Below are positions 1 through 4,509 of a stretch of DNA of 5,509 bases, in pieces. The position numbers were made by a program, and so were the translations under genes. Within the stretch, counting starts at the first letter, position 1. Every line of letters starts with the position of its first letter. The stretch lies in the NCBI GenBank assembly GCA_902783095.1, contig CACZPX010000101.1, forward strand, positions 1-5,509, written 5' to 3'. The notes below the pieces were generated by a model that did not search any database, was not told the DNA's origin, and saw nothing but the letters and a program-made list of their open reading frames with translations. The stretch comes from an uncultured Lachnospiraceae bacterium. Lineage in GTDB: Bacteria; Bacillota; Clostridia; Lachnospirales; Lachnospiraceae.

Positions 1-1
1 C

Positions 2-535
2 CGTCCAGGATGCAGCGAGCATTACGTGATCCATGTGCTCCGGGACGATCCGGCTTTTGTAAAAGAGCTGGATCCCGTGATGGAAAAAGACGGTAAGCTG
101 ATCGGCCAGAACATGTTCATGCGCACCGTCATAGACGCCGACGACGGCCGTGTGATCCCCGTACTGACTATGGGACCCATCGGCATCACGCCGGAGCTGA
201 AGCGCAGGGGTTACGGCAAAAAGCTGCTGGACTGCTCGCTGGAAAAGGCGGCGGCCATAGGTTTCGGTGCCGTACTGTTTGAGGGCAACATCGGCTTTTA
301 CGGCCACAGCGGCTTTGACTATGCCCGCAACTTTGGCATCCGCTATCACGATCTGCCGGAAGGCGCGGACGATTCCTTCTTTCTCTGTAAGGAACTGCGT
401 CCGGGATATCTTGCCGGCATCACGGGCGTTTACCGGACGCCGCCGGGCTACTATGTGGACGATGCGGACGTGGAGGAATGCGAAAAAGCCTTCCCCTATA
501 AAGAAAAGCTGAAACTGCCGGGACAGATCTTCTGA
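2..535 (+). CDS. GNAT-family N-acetyltransferase, 5' end cut by window edge
   Basis: This is the C-terminal part (177 visible residues) of a GCN5-related acetyltransferase, which would transfer an acetyl group from acetyl-CoA to an unidentified amine substrate in the cytosol. The reading frame stays open to the window edge and begins R-P-G-C-S-E-H-Y. In relatives I recall, a PGCxEHY segment precedes a VHxLRDDPxF segment, so the GTG at 26 is probably an internal Val and the true start lies upstream. The acetyl-CoA binding motif A is visible as LKRRGYGKKLL (about nt 197-229), after a beta strand with TMGPIGITPE. Later come GNIGFYGHSGF and a C-terminal ELRPGYLAGITGVY stretch typical of this subgroup. 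The gene is convergent with the peroxiredoxin-like pair and ends before a strong hairpin. Substrate specificity cannot be read from the sequence. Family assignment is firm; the missing N-terminus is inferred. Confidence 0.85.
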   Translation, partial: RPGCSEHYVIHVLRDDPAFVKELDPVMEKDGKLIGQNMFMRTVIDADDGRVIPVLTMGPIGITPELKRRGYGKKLLDCSLEKAAAIGFGAVLFEGNIGFYGHSGFDYARNFGIRYHDLPEGADDSFFLCKELRPGYLAGITGVYRTPPGYYVDDADVEECEKAFPYKEKLKLPGQIF

Positions 536-554
536 GCCGGGGTAAGCTGCATAA

Positions 555-611
555 GACGCGGGGACGGTCCTTACTGTCCTCAGGACGCGGGGACGGTCCT
601 TACTGTCCTCA
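555..611 (+). repeat. Two exact tandem copies of the GGGGACGG-core repeat
   Basis: A 28-base unit occurs twice without mismatch (555-582 and 584-611), with one extra G between the copies. Each unit reads GACGCGGGGACGGTCC and then TTACTGTCCTCA. The second copy has complementary ends AGGAC (582-586) and GTCCT (605-609), so it can fold as a hairpin around the core. Both copies lie just downstream of the acetyltransferase gene and read CGGGGACGG in its sense direction. Confidence 0.9.
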
Positions 612-615
612 CACC

Positions 616-629
616 GGGGACGGTCCTTC
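616..629 (+). repeat. Partial third copy of the GGGGACGG-core repeat
   Basis: The core GGGGACGGTCCTTC recurs immediately after the two full copies and then diverges. It looks like a truncated member of the same family. Confidence 0.7.
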
Positions 630-633
630 AGAC

Positions 634-677
634 CCACAATGAAAGAGGGGCGGTTTTCCGTCCCTCTTTTGGTGTGG
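634..677. terminator. Long hairpin, bidirectional rho-independent terminator
   Basis: CCACA (634-638) pairs with TGTGG (673-677), and AAAGAGGG plus CGG pairs with CCG plus CCCTCTTT around a TTTT loop (654-657). By hand this is about 20 pairs with one mismatch and three G-T wobbles. The inner stem has A-rich and T-rich flanks on both sides, so it can act on both strands. It lies between the convergent acetyltransferase gene (ends 535) and peroxiredoxin-like gene (ends 760), where a shared terminator is expected. The T-run is short (four), so efficiency is uncertain. Confidence 0.7.
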
Positions 678-690
678 AAAAACGTTCCGC

Positions 691-720
691 CCCCTGCTGC
701 CGCACCGGCCCATGCAGGGG
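691..720 (-). terminator. GC-rich hairpin downstream of the peroxiredoxin-like gene
   Basis: CCCCTGC (691-697) pairs with GCAGGGG (714-720), with an inner GCCG/CGGC stem (699-702 and 706-709) and a CAC loop. On the - strand it lies about 40 bases after the stop codon at 760 and is followed by GCGGAACGTTTTT. The T-run is therefore offset by eight bases, which weakens the terminator reading. The hairpin could instead protect the 3' end of the mRNA. Confidence 0.4.
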
Positions 721-759
721 AGGATCATCTTCCCGTTCTGTTTTGAATTCTTCCGAATT

Positions 760-1314
760 CTATGCCAGCCCGTCCAGAATGGCCAGCACCTCATCCACGG
801 ACGGCATGTCCGGGATCGCTGTCGCGTAATGCGCGTACCGCACGGTCCCGTCCGGATCCGCAATGAACATGGCCGGCAGCTGCAGCTCGTCGCCCTCATA
901 CAGGCCGTGCGCGTAGCCGAGCGCCTGCACCTTGTCGCGGATCGCCAGCATGGCGGCCGCATCCGGCCCGCGCAGCTCCTCCTTATCCGCCGCAACGGGG
1001 ATCGCCAGCGCCTTGTAGATGGCCATGTCCGGGTCGCAGACGATGGAAAGCGGCAGTTCTTCCCCGGCCAGGGCGTCCGTCAGATTCTTCTGCGTGGACT
1101 GCATCACCACCAGCACCTGCGCTCCGCGCTTTGTGAATTCCTCATAGCGCACGGCGATCTCGTGCACGTCCACGCGGCAGCTGGGGCAGCCGATGTAGCG
1201 CAGCACGCGCAGGACAGTTTTGCCTTTCAGCAGGCCGTGCAGCGTGACGTTGTTCTGATCCTGTGTGTCGACCGTGAAATCCGGCAGTTTTTCTCCGATC
1301 TGAATGCGTGACAT
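760..1314 (-). CDS. Peroxiredoxin-like (AhpC/TSA, thioredoxin-fold) protein, copy 1
   Basis: This 184-residue cytosolic protein has the thioredoxin-like layout of AhpC/TSA redoxins. An N-terminal IGEKLPDFTVDTQDQ strand comes first, then LRYIGCPSCRVDVHE with cysteines 43 and 46, and then LPAMFIADPDG with the expected cis-proline at about 147. The CPSC pair resembles PRXL2/AAED1-type peroxiredoxin-like proteins and thiol-disulfide oxidoreductases. A third Cys lies at about 93. There is no signal peptide or membrane segment. The ATG at 1314 is preceded by AAAAGGAGG (1321-1329) at good spacing. The gene follows its paralog after 78 bp and is probably co-transcribed with it. The likely role is reduction of peroxides or protein disulfides; neither substrate nor electron donor can be read from the sequence. 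Confidence 0.85.
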   Translation of the reverse strand: MSRIQIGEKLPDFTVDTQDQNNVTLHGLLKGKTVLRVLRYIGCPSCRVDVHEIAVRYEEFTKRGAQVLVVMQSTQKNLTDALAGEELPLSIVCDPDMAIYKALAIPVAADKEELRGPDAAAMLAIRDKVQALGYAHGLYEGDELQLPAMFIADPDGTVRYAHYATAIPDMPSVDEVLAILDGLA

Positions 1315-1355
1315 GACAGTCCTCCTTTTGCTCGTCAGTCTTTTATTCTGTCAAA

Positions 1356-1384
1356 TGGGACAGAAGAACCGTCCCCGTGTCCCA
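1356..1384. repeat. GGGGACGG-core repeat with TGGGACA/TGTCCCA arms
   Basis: Perfect 7-base arms TGGGACA (1356-1362) and TGTCCCA (1378-1384) enclose the core GAAGAACCGTCCCCG. The copy fills much of the 78 bp gap between the two peroxiredoxin-like genes, so it would be transcribed as a hairpin inside their mRNA. It has no T-run, so it is probably not a simple terminator. Confidence 0.9.
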
Positions 1385-1392
1385 CCCGAGAT

Positions 1393-1959
1393 TCAATCCC
1401 CGGGGTTCAGGCCGTCCAGGATGGCCAGCATCTCATCCACGGTGGGAATGTCGGGGATGGTCTTTCCGTAGTGCGCGTACAGGACTTTTCCGGCTTCGTC
1501 CACGATGAACATGGCCGGCAGCTGCAGTTCTATGCCCTCGGACGGGCCGTGCAGATAGCCTGCCGCGTCCGCGCGGGCGCGCTTGGCCGCCCAGGCGGAG
1601 GGATCCGCCCCGCCGATCAGCGCATCCCGGTCCTTTGCGGGATCGATGGCCAGCGCCTTATAGATCTGCAGATCCGTGTCGCACACAAAGGTCAGCACGC
1701 GGTCCTCTCCCGCCAGCTGCGCGCGCAGGCTTTCCCGCGAAGACTGCATCACCACCAGCACCTGTGCGCCGCGCGCGGTGAATTCGTCATACCGCGCAAG
1801 AATATCGTGGATATCGATGCGGCAGGTGGGGCAGCCCACGTAGCGCAGCACGCGCAGGATGGTGATCCCCTTAAAAAGGCTGTGCAGCCGGACCCCATCC
1901 CGGTCCTGCGTGTCCACCGTGAAATCCGGCAGTTGCTCTCCGATCTGAATGCGTGACAT
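1393..1959 (-). CDS. Peroxiredoxin-like (AhpC/TSA, thioredoxin-fold) protein, copy 2
   Basis: This 188-residue paralog of the neighbouring gene is about 60% identical to it by eye. It has the same domain order: IGEQLPDFTVDTQDR, then LRYVGCPTCRIDIHD with cysteines 43 and 46, then QLPAMFIVDEAG with the cis-proline at about 148. Divergence is greatest at residues 75-92 and 106-135; the redox motif and the C-terminal YAHY...VDEMLAILDGL are conserved. I chose the ATG at 1959 over the upstream in-frame start at 1983. It matches the paralog's MSRIQIGE start exactly and has AAGGGGGA just upstream, whereas the extra eight residues match nothing in the paralog. It is the first gene of the pair. The role is inferred to be peroxide or disulfide reduction. 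It ends NPGD, four residues beyond the paralog. Confidence 0.85.
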   Translation of the reverse strand: MSRIQIGEQLPDFTVDTQDRDGVRLHSLFKGITILRVLRYVGCPTCRIDIHDILARYDEFTARGAQVLVVMQSSRESLRAQLAGEDRVLTFVCDTDLQIYKALAIDPAKDRDALIGGADPSAWAAKRARADAAGYLHGPSEGIELQLPAMFIVDEAGKVLYAHYGKTIPDIPTVDEMLAILDGLNPGD

Positions 1960-1964
1960 GGCAG

Positions 1965-1972
1965 TCCCCCTT
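1965..1972 (-). promoter_or_regulatory. Ribosome binding site deciding the start of peroxiredoxin-like copy 2
   Basis: AAGGGGGA on the - strand lies about five bases before the ATG at 1959. The bases around it (TGACGAG, then A-rich, G-rich, ACTG, C, C, ATG) match the leader of copy 1, where the site is AAAAGGAGG. The duplication therefore included the translation start region. Confidence 0.7.
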
Positions 1973-1994
1973 ATTCTCGTCAATTTTTCTGCTC

Positions 1995-2020
1995 CCGGTG
2001 ACGGTTCCCCTTCTCACCGG
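1995..2020. repeat. Leader hairpin with CCGGTGA/TCACCGG arms, possible degenerate repeat
   Basis: Perfect 7-base arms CCGGTGA (1995-2001) and TCACCGG (2014-2020) enclose CGGTTCCCCTTC. The inside resembles the core GACGGTTCTTC of the repeat family, but in the opposite orientation to the other copies. It falls in the predicted 5' leader of the peroxiredoxin-like pair, about 35 bases before the ATG, so it could affect translation or mRNA stability. Confidence 0.55.
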
Positions 2021-2044
2021 CAGCGGTTGACAACGTTTGAACTC

Positions 2045-2050
2045 ATCATA
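2045..2050 (-). promoter_or_regulatory. Candidate extended -10 promoter for the peroxiredoxin-like pair
   Basis: The - strand reads TGTGGTATGATGAG, giving a -10 box TATGAT with the extended TG one base upstream (TGG-TATGAT). No good -35 is present at 17 bases; the best match is TTCCCT. An extended -10 can partly compensate. Transcription would start near 2038, giving a leader of about 80 bases to the ATG at 1959. Confidence 0.45.
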
Positions 2051-2084
2051 CCACAACGCAGGCGGGTAGGGAACCGTCTGACGC

Positions 2085-2115
2085 GGGACAGGAAGGACGA
2101 CATCCCCGCGTCCTC
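2085..2115. repeat. Degenerate GGGGACGG-core repeat, array copy A
   Basis: GGGACAGGAAGGACGACATC followed by CCCGCGTCCTC resembles the two copies to its right but carries a disrupted core (GACGACATCCCC in place of GACCGTCCCC). The ends GGGAC and GTCCTC still pair in part. Confidence 0.65.
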
Positions 2116-2118
2116 ATG

Positions 2119-2149
2119 TGAGGACAGAAAGGACCGTCCCCGCGTCCTC
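2119..2149. repeat. GGGGACGG-core repeat, array copy B
   Basis: Arms GAGGAC (2120-2125) and GTCCTC (2144-2149) enclose a GAAAGGACCGTCCCCGC core. The copy matches the next one except for one base over 31 positions, and the two start 34 bases apart. Confidence 0.9.
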
Positions 2150-2152
2150 TTG

Positions 2153-2184
2153 TGAGGACAGGAAGGACCGTCCCCGCGTCCTCA
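2153..2184. repeat. GGGGACGG-core repeat, array copy C
   Basis: Perfect 7-base arms TGAGGAC (2153-2159) and GTCCTCA (2178-2184) enclose the GGAAGGACCGTCCCCGC core region. It lies between the terminator of the arginine-type operon and the promoter of the peroxiredoxin-like pair. Confidence 0.9.
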
Positions 2185-2205
2185 CGTCGCCGTTTTGGGG
2201 CAGCG

Positions 2206-2237
2206 AAAAGCCGGCGGCCTCTGGCTGGCTGCCGGCT
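2206..2237 (-). terminator. Rho-independent terminator of the arcB-arcC-cyclodeaminase operon
   Basis: On the - strand AGCCGGC (2237-2231) pairs with GCCGGCT (2215-2209). Inner GCC/GGC pairs follow after one mismatch, with a seven-base loop, and the stem is followed directly by a run of four T (2209-2206). It starts 30 bases after the stop codon at 2267, the expected place for the end of this operon. The T-run is short but the stem is strong. Confidence 0.75.
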
Positions 2238-2266
2238 GACAAGGCGGTTTATCTTTTTTTGGCGCT

Positions 2267-3364
2267 TTAAATCACGCCCAGGCCCTTGGCCACGGTGCGG
2301 ATAAAGTCCTGTACGTTGGTGACGATGGTCTTTGCGGACAGGCTGCCGCGGTCTAAGAGCTTGTTTACCACAAACTCGTCCGCGTCCACGGTGTACAGGT
2401 ACAGCGGGCGGATGGTGCCGTCCGGCAGCACGCGGAACGACGGCGTCATGTTGCCGGTCGCGATGGTGTGCAGCATGGTCGCCAGGCAGATCACCGTGGT
2501 GGCCTTCTTCACCTCTTCGCGCATGGCGGCCGCCCCCTTGTACACGTCGCCGTACACTTCCGGAATGGGGCCGTCGTCGCGGATGGACCCGGTCAGGACG
2601 ATGGGCACGTTGTGTTTGACGCAGCCGTAGATGATGCCGTTGTCGATATCGTAGTCCTTGATGAACTGCGGGATGGAGCCGCTGCGGCGGATCTTGTTGT
2701 CCACGTCCAGATGGTTGTAATGGCCGTTCGGCTGCGAGGCCTGCGTGTAGATGTCCTGTCCGAGCGCCGTGTGCAGCAGGGCGCCTTCCAGGTCGTGCGT
2801 GGCCAGGGCGTTGCCAGCCAGCAGGCCGTGCGCGTAGCCGTTTTCGATCAGGGCTTGCATGCAGGCGCGCGCGCCGCTGTCAAAAGCAAAGGCCGGCCCC
2901 ATCACCCAGATGACGTGTCCGTGCTCTTTCTCATATTTCAGCAGCTCGATCAGCTCGTCGTAGTCTTTGGCGTAAGAGGTCTCGCGGCTGCGGCCCTGCC
3001 GGAACACGAACTGATCCGCCAGCGCGCTCTCCTCCGTCACAAAGCCGTTTGCATGGACGTAGATGCCCTCGCTCGCATCCTCGGACCGGCCCAGGATCAC
3101 GCAGTCGCCCTTTTGGATGTTGCGGTTTTCCACTACGTCCAGGCGGCCGTTCGGACGCAGGACCACACTGGAATCCATGCGGCTCTCCTCCGCCAGGCAC
3201 CACTTCCCGTTCACCTTAAAATACTCCGGGAACATGGAGGTGCTGTGATAGTACTCCGGCGCCACGCCGTCCATGTCCGCAACGGCAGTCTGCACGTTGG
3301 GGGCGTTTGCAAAACGTTCCTGCGTAAAGTCCGGCGCCTTGTATCTGGGCATTTCAAATGACAT
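2267..3364 (-). CDS. TIGR00300 / archaeal-type ornithine cyclodeaminase family protein
   Basis: This 365-residue cytosolic protein resembles the LOR/SDH-like family (TIGR00300) that includes the archaeal ornithine cyclodeaminase and the C-terminal part of cyanobacterial AgrE/ArgZ. Those enzymes use NAD to convert ornithine to proline and ammonia. The N-terminal third carries EYYHSTSMFPEYF (38-50) and GIYVHANGF (100-108). The Rossmann-like part carries AGNALATHD (183-191), KHNVPIVLTGSIRDDGPIPE (250-269), ATMLHTIATGN (295-305) and VDADEFVVNKLLDRGS (326-341), the signature regions I recall for the family. The ATG at 3364 has a strong AAGGAGGAA site (3371-3379). It is the last gene after carbamoyltransferase and carbamate kinase, which fits removal of the ornithine they release. 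Family membership is fairly sure; the exact reaction is inferred, and another ornithine- or NAD-linked activity is possible. Confidence 0.72.
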   Translation of the reverse strand: MSFEMPRYKAPDFTQERFANAPNVQTAVADMDGVAPEYYHSTSMFPEYFKVNGKWCLAEESRMDSSVVLRPNGRLDVVENRNIQKGDCVILGRSEDASEGIYVHANGFVTEESALADQFVFRQGRSRETSYAKDYDELIELLKYEKEHGHVIWVMGPAFAFDSGARACMQALIENGYAHGLLAGNALATHDLEGALLHTALGQDIYTQASQPNGHYNHLDVDNKIRRSGSIPQFIKDYDIDNGIIYGCVKHNVPIVLTGSIRDDGPIPEVYGDVYKGAAAMREEVKKATTVICLATMLHTIATGNMTPSFRVLPDGTIRPLYLYTVDADEFVVNKLLDRGSLSAKTIVTNVQDFIRTVAKGLGVI

Positions 3365-3403
3365 TGTCTATTCCTCCTTCTGGGATAAAGGTCAGTTTTT
3401 GGA

Positions 3404-3429
3404 TCTTGAGGACCGTCCCCGTGGTTCAT
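3404..3429. repeat. Degenerate GGGGACGG-core repeat in the arcC to cyclodeaminase gap
   Basis: TCTTGAGGACCGTCCCCG followed by TGGTTCAT contains the intact core GAGGACCGTCCCCG. The right arm GGTTCA lacks a clean partner on its left (TTGGATC is the nearest). The next copy begins directly after it. Confidence 0.65.
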
Positions 3430-3458
3430 TGAACCTGAGGAACCGGCCCGGGGGTTCA
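3430..3458. repeat. Repeat copy with TGAACC/GGTTCA arms, overlapping the arcC stop
   Basis: Perfect 6-base arms TGAACC (3430-3435) and GGTTCA (3453-3458) enclose TGAGGAACCGGCCCGGG, a diverged core. The right arm contains the complement of the carbamate kinase stop codon TGA (3458-3456), so the repeat begins inside that gene. Confidence 0.75.
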
Positions 3459-4442
3459 GTTTTGCTGCAGCTGTCCGCGGTAAGACGGTTCGTAGTACAG
3501 CTTGGTCCCGCCGTCAGCATATACCGCGTTGCGGACGTTGTCCAGCGCGGCGATCACCGCCGTGGCGTCCGAGCGCACGCGCAAAAAAGACAGACAGGCT
3601 TCTATCTTGGGCAGCATGCTGCCCTTCGCAAAGTGGCCCTCCCGGATGTAGCGTTCCGCCTCGCGCGTGCTCAGGCGGTCCAGCGTCACCTGGTCCGGCT
3701 TGCCGTAGTTTAGGCAGACCTTGTCCACGGCCGTCAGGATCACCAGCATGTCCGCGCCAAGCTCGGTCGCCATCAGCGCCGCCGAACGGTCCTTGTCGAT
3801 CACCGCGTCCACGCCGCGGTATCCCTCCGCCGTTCTGACCACGGGGATCCCGCCCCCGCCGGAAGCGATCACGGCGCAGCCGTTTTCCAGCAGCCGCCGC
3901 AGTGCCTGAAACTCCACCACGTCCACCGGCGCCGGGGACGGCACCACGCGCCGCCAGCCGCGGCCGGCGTCCTCTTTAACGGTATAGCCGGTCTGCGCCG
4001 CCAGGCGCTTTGCCTCTTCCTCCGTCATGAACCGGCCGATGGGTTTGGTCGGATCCGCAAAGGCCGGATCCTTTGGATCCACGCGCACCTGCGTCACCAC
4101 GCACACCGGGATCTGCGCGATCCCGCGCTGCGCGAAGCAGTTTGCCAGCGCCTGCTGCAGATGATAGCCGATGTAGCCCTGCGTCATGGCGCCGCACTCC
4201 GCAAACGGAAATCGCGGGGCGATCCCCTGCCCGTGCGCCGCTTCCAGCGCCGCGTTGATCACGCCCACCTGCGGGCCGTTGCCGTGCGTGATGATCAGCT
4301 GTATGCCGTCCGCGGCCAGATCGGTCAAAACCTGCGCGGTCGCCTTTACCCGCTCCAGCTGCTCCGCGGGGGAGTCGCCCAGCGCGTTGCCGCCCAGCGC
4401 GATCATCAGCCGCTTCGGTTTTTTCTTAAGTCTTCCTGCCAT
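3456..4442 (-). CDS. arcC: Carbamate kinase
   Basis: Carbamate kinase transfers phosphate from carbamoyl phosphate to ADP, giving ATP, CO2 and ammonia; it is the energy-yielding step of arginine or citrulline fermentation. Numbered from the ATG at 4442 (328 residues), the amino acid kinase fold shows MIALGGNALG (13-22), THGNGPQVG (52-60), ASGGGGIPV (193-201), VIDKDRSAALMATELGAD (214-231) and KGSMLPKIEA (273-282). The frame extends upstream to a TTG at 4496. That extension is Arg/Ser-rich, encoded by a repeat-like hairpin and unlike the family, so I reject it. The usual length is about 310, so both ends carry a few extra residues. The C-terminal tail YYEPSYRGQLQQN goes beyond the usual end, and its stop codon lies in a repeat arm. 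It sits 67 bp after the carbamoyltransferase gene. No strong Shine-Dalgarno directly precedes the ATG. Confidence 0.92.
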   Translation of the reverse strand: MAGRLKKKPKRLMIALGGNALGDSPAEQLERVKATAQVLTDLAADGIQLIITHGNGPQVGVINAALEAAHGQGIAPRFPFAECGAMTQGYIGYHLQQALANCFAQRGIAQIPVCVVTQVRVDPKDPAFADPTKPIGRFMTEEEAKRLAAQTGYTVKEDAGRGWRRVVPSPAPVDVVEFQALRRLLENGCAVIASGGGGIPVVRTAEGYRGVDAVIDKDRSAALMATELGADMLVILTAVDKVCLNYGKPDQVTLDRLSTREAERYIREGHFAKGSMLPKIEACLSFLRVRSDATAVIAALDNVRNAVYADGGTKLYYEPSYRGQLQQN

Positions 4443-4453
4443 ATGCTTATGAT

Positions 4454-4482
4454 CCCGGCCGGATGAAGACCGTCCCGGCCGG
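4454..4482. repeat. Hairpin with CCGGCCGG arms, probable diverged repeat copy
   Basis: CCGGCCGG occurs at 4455-4462 and 4475-4482, separated by ATGAAGACCGTC. The spacer GAAGACCGTCCC matches the GAAGAACCGTCCCC core of the repeat at 1356-1384. Because the arms are self-palindromic they form both a direct and an inverted repeat. The element fills most of the gap between the carbamoyltransferase and carbamate kinase genes. Confidence 0.6.
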
Positions 4483-4484
4483 CG

Positions 4485-4490
4485 CCTCCT
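4485..4490 (-). promoter_or_regulatory. Displaced AGGAGG ribosome binding site upstream of carbamate kinase
   Basis: A perfect AGGAGG lies 42 bases before the likely ATG (4442), too far for normal use, with the CCGGCCGG hairpin between them. No start codon lies at normal spacing after it. If the hairpin folds, the effective spacing falls to about 14 bases. Either the site works through the folded structure or it is a relic separated from its gene by the repeat. Confidence 0.4.
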
Positions 4491-4509
4491 GTCCAAAAAG
4501 GTTTTTCTG

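Noticed and set aside
26..28. GTG as the start codon of the acetyltransferase
   Set aside because: The frame continues upstream to the edge with a PGCxEHY segment typical of this acetyltransferase subgroup.
555..629. CRISPR array
   Set aside because: The identical 28-base units are separated by one base, with no spacers, and no cas genes are present.
745..760. GAATTC-TTCC-GAATTC inverted repeat at the stop of peroxiredoxin-like copy 1
   Set aside because: It is short and AT-rich with no following T-run. GAATTC is self-complementary, so the pairing is probably coincidental.
712..1311. + strand open frame (199 codons) opposite peroxiredoxin-like copy 1
   Set aside because: It is antisense to a gene with clear motifs. 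The paralogous gene shows a similar antisense frame (1471-1956), as expected from shared codon usage rather than function.
1349..1354. TTGACA on the - strand as a -35 box for peroxiredoxin-like copy 1
   Set aside because: A -10 box at 17 bases would fall on GCAAAA inside the ribosome binding region. No TATAAT-like sequence is placed correctly.
2085..2184. CRISPR array
   Set aside because: The units are separated by only about three bases, so there is no room for spacers. The same unit also occurs singly elsewhere in the window.
2468..3361. Long + strand open frame (297 codons) opposite the cyclodeaminase-like gene
   Set aside because: It is the shadow of a well-supported gene in high-GC DNA. 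Its translation is rich in His, Val and Arg with no recognisable motif, and no ribosome binding site was noted.
4443..4496. N-terminal extension of carbamate kinase from the TTG at 4496
   Set aside because: The 18 extra residues are low-complexity Arg/Ser/Gly encoded by a repeat-like hairpin, do not match the family, and have no ribosome binding site before the TTG. The AGGAGG lies inside them.
4496..4509. AAAAACC/TTTTT hairpin after the carbamoyltransferase stop as a terminator
   Set aside because: The stem is only A-T pairs with a two-base loop, and carbamate kinase follows closely on the same strand, so termination here is unlikely.
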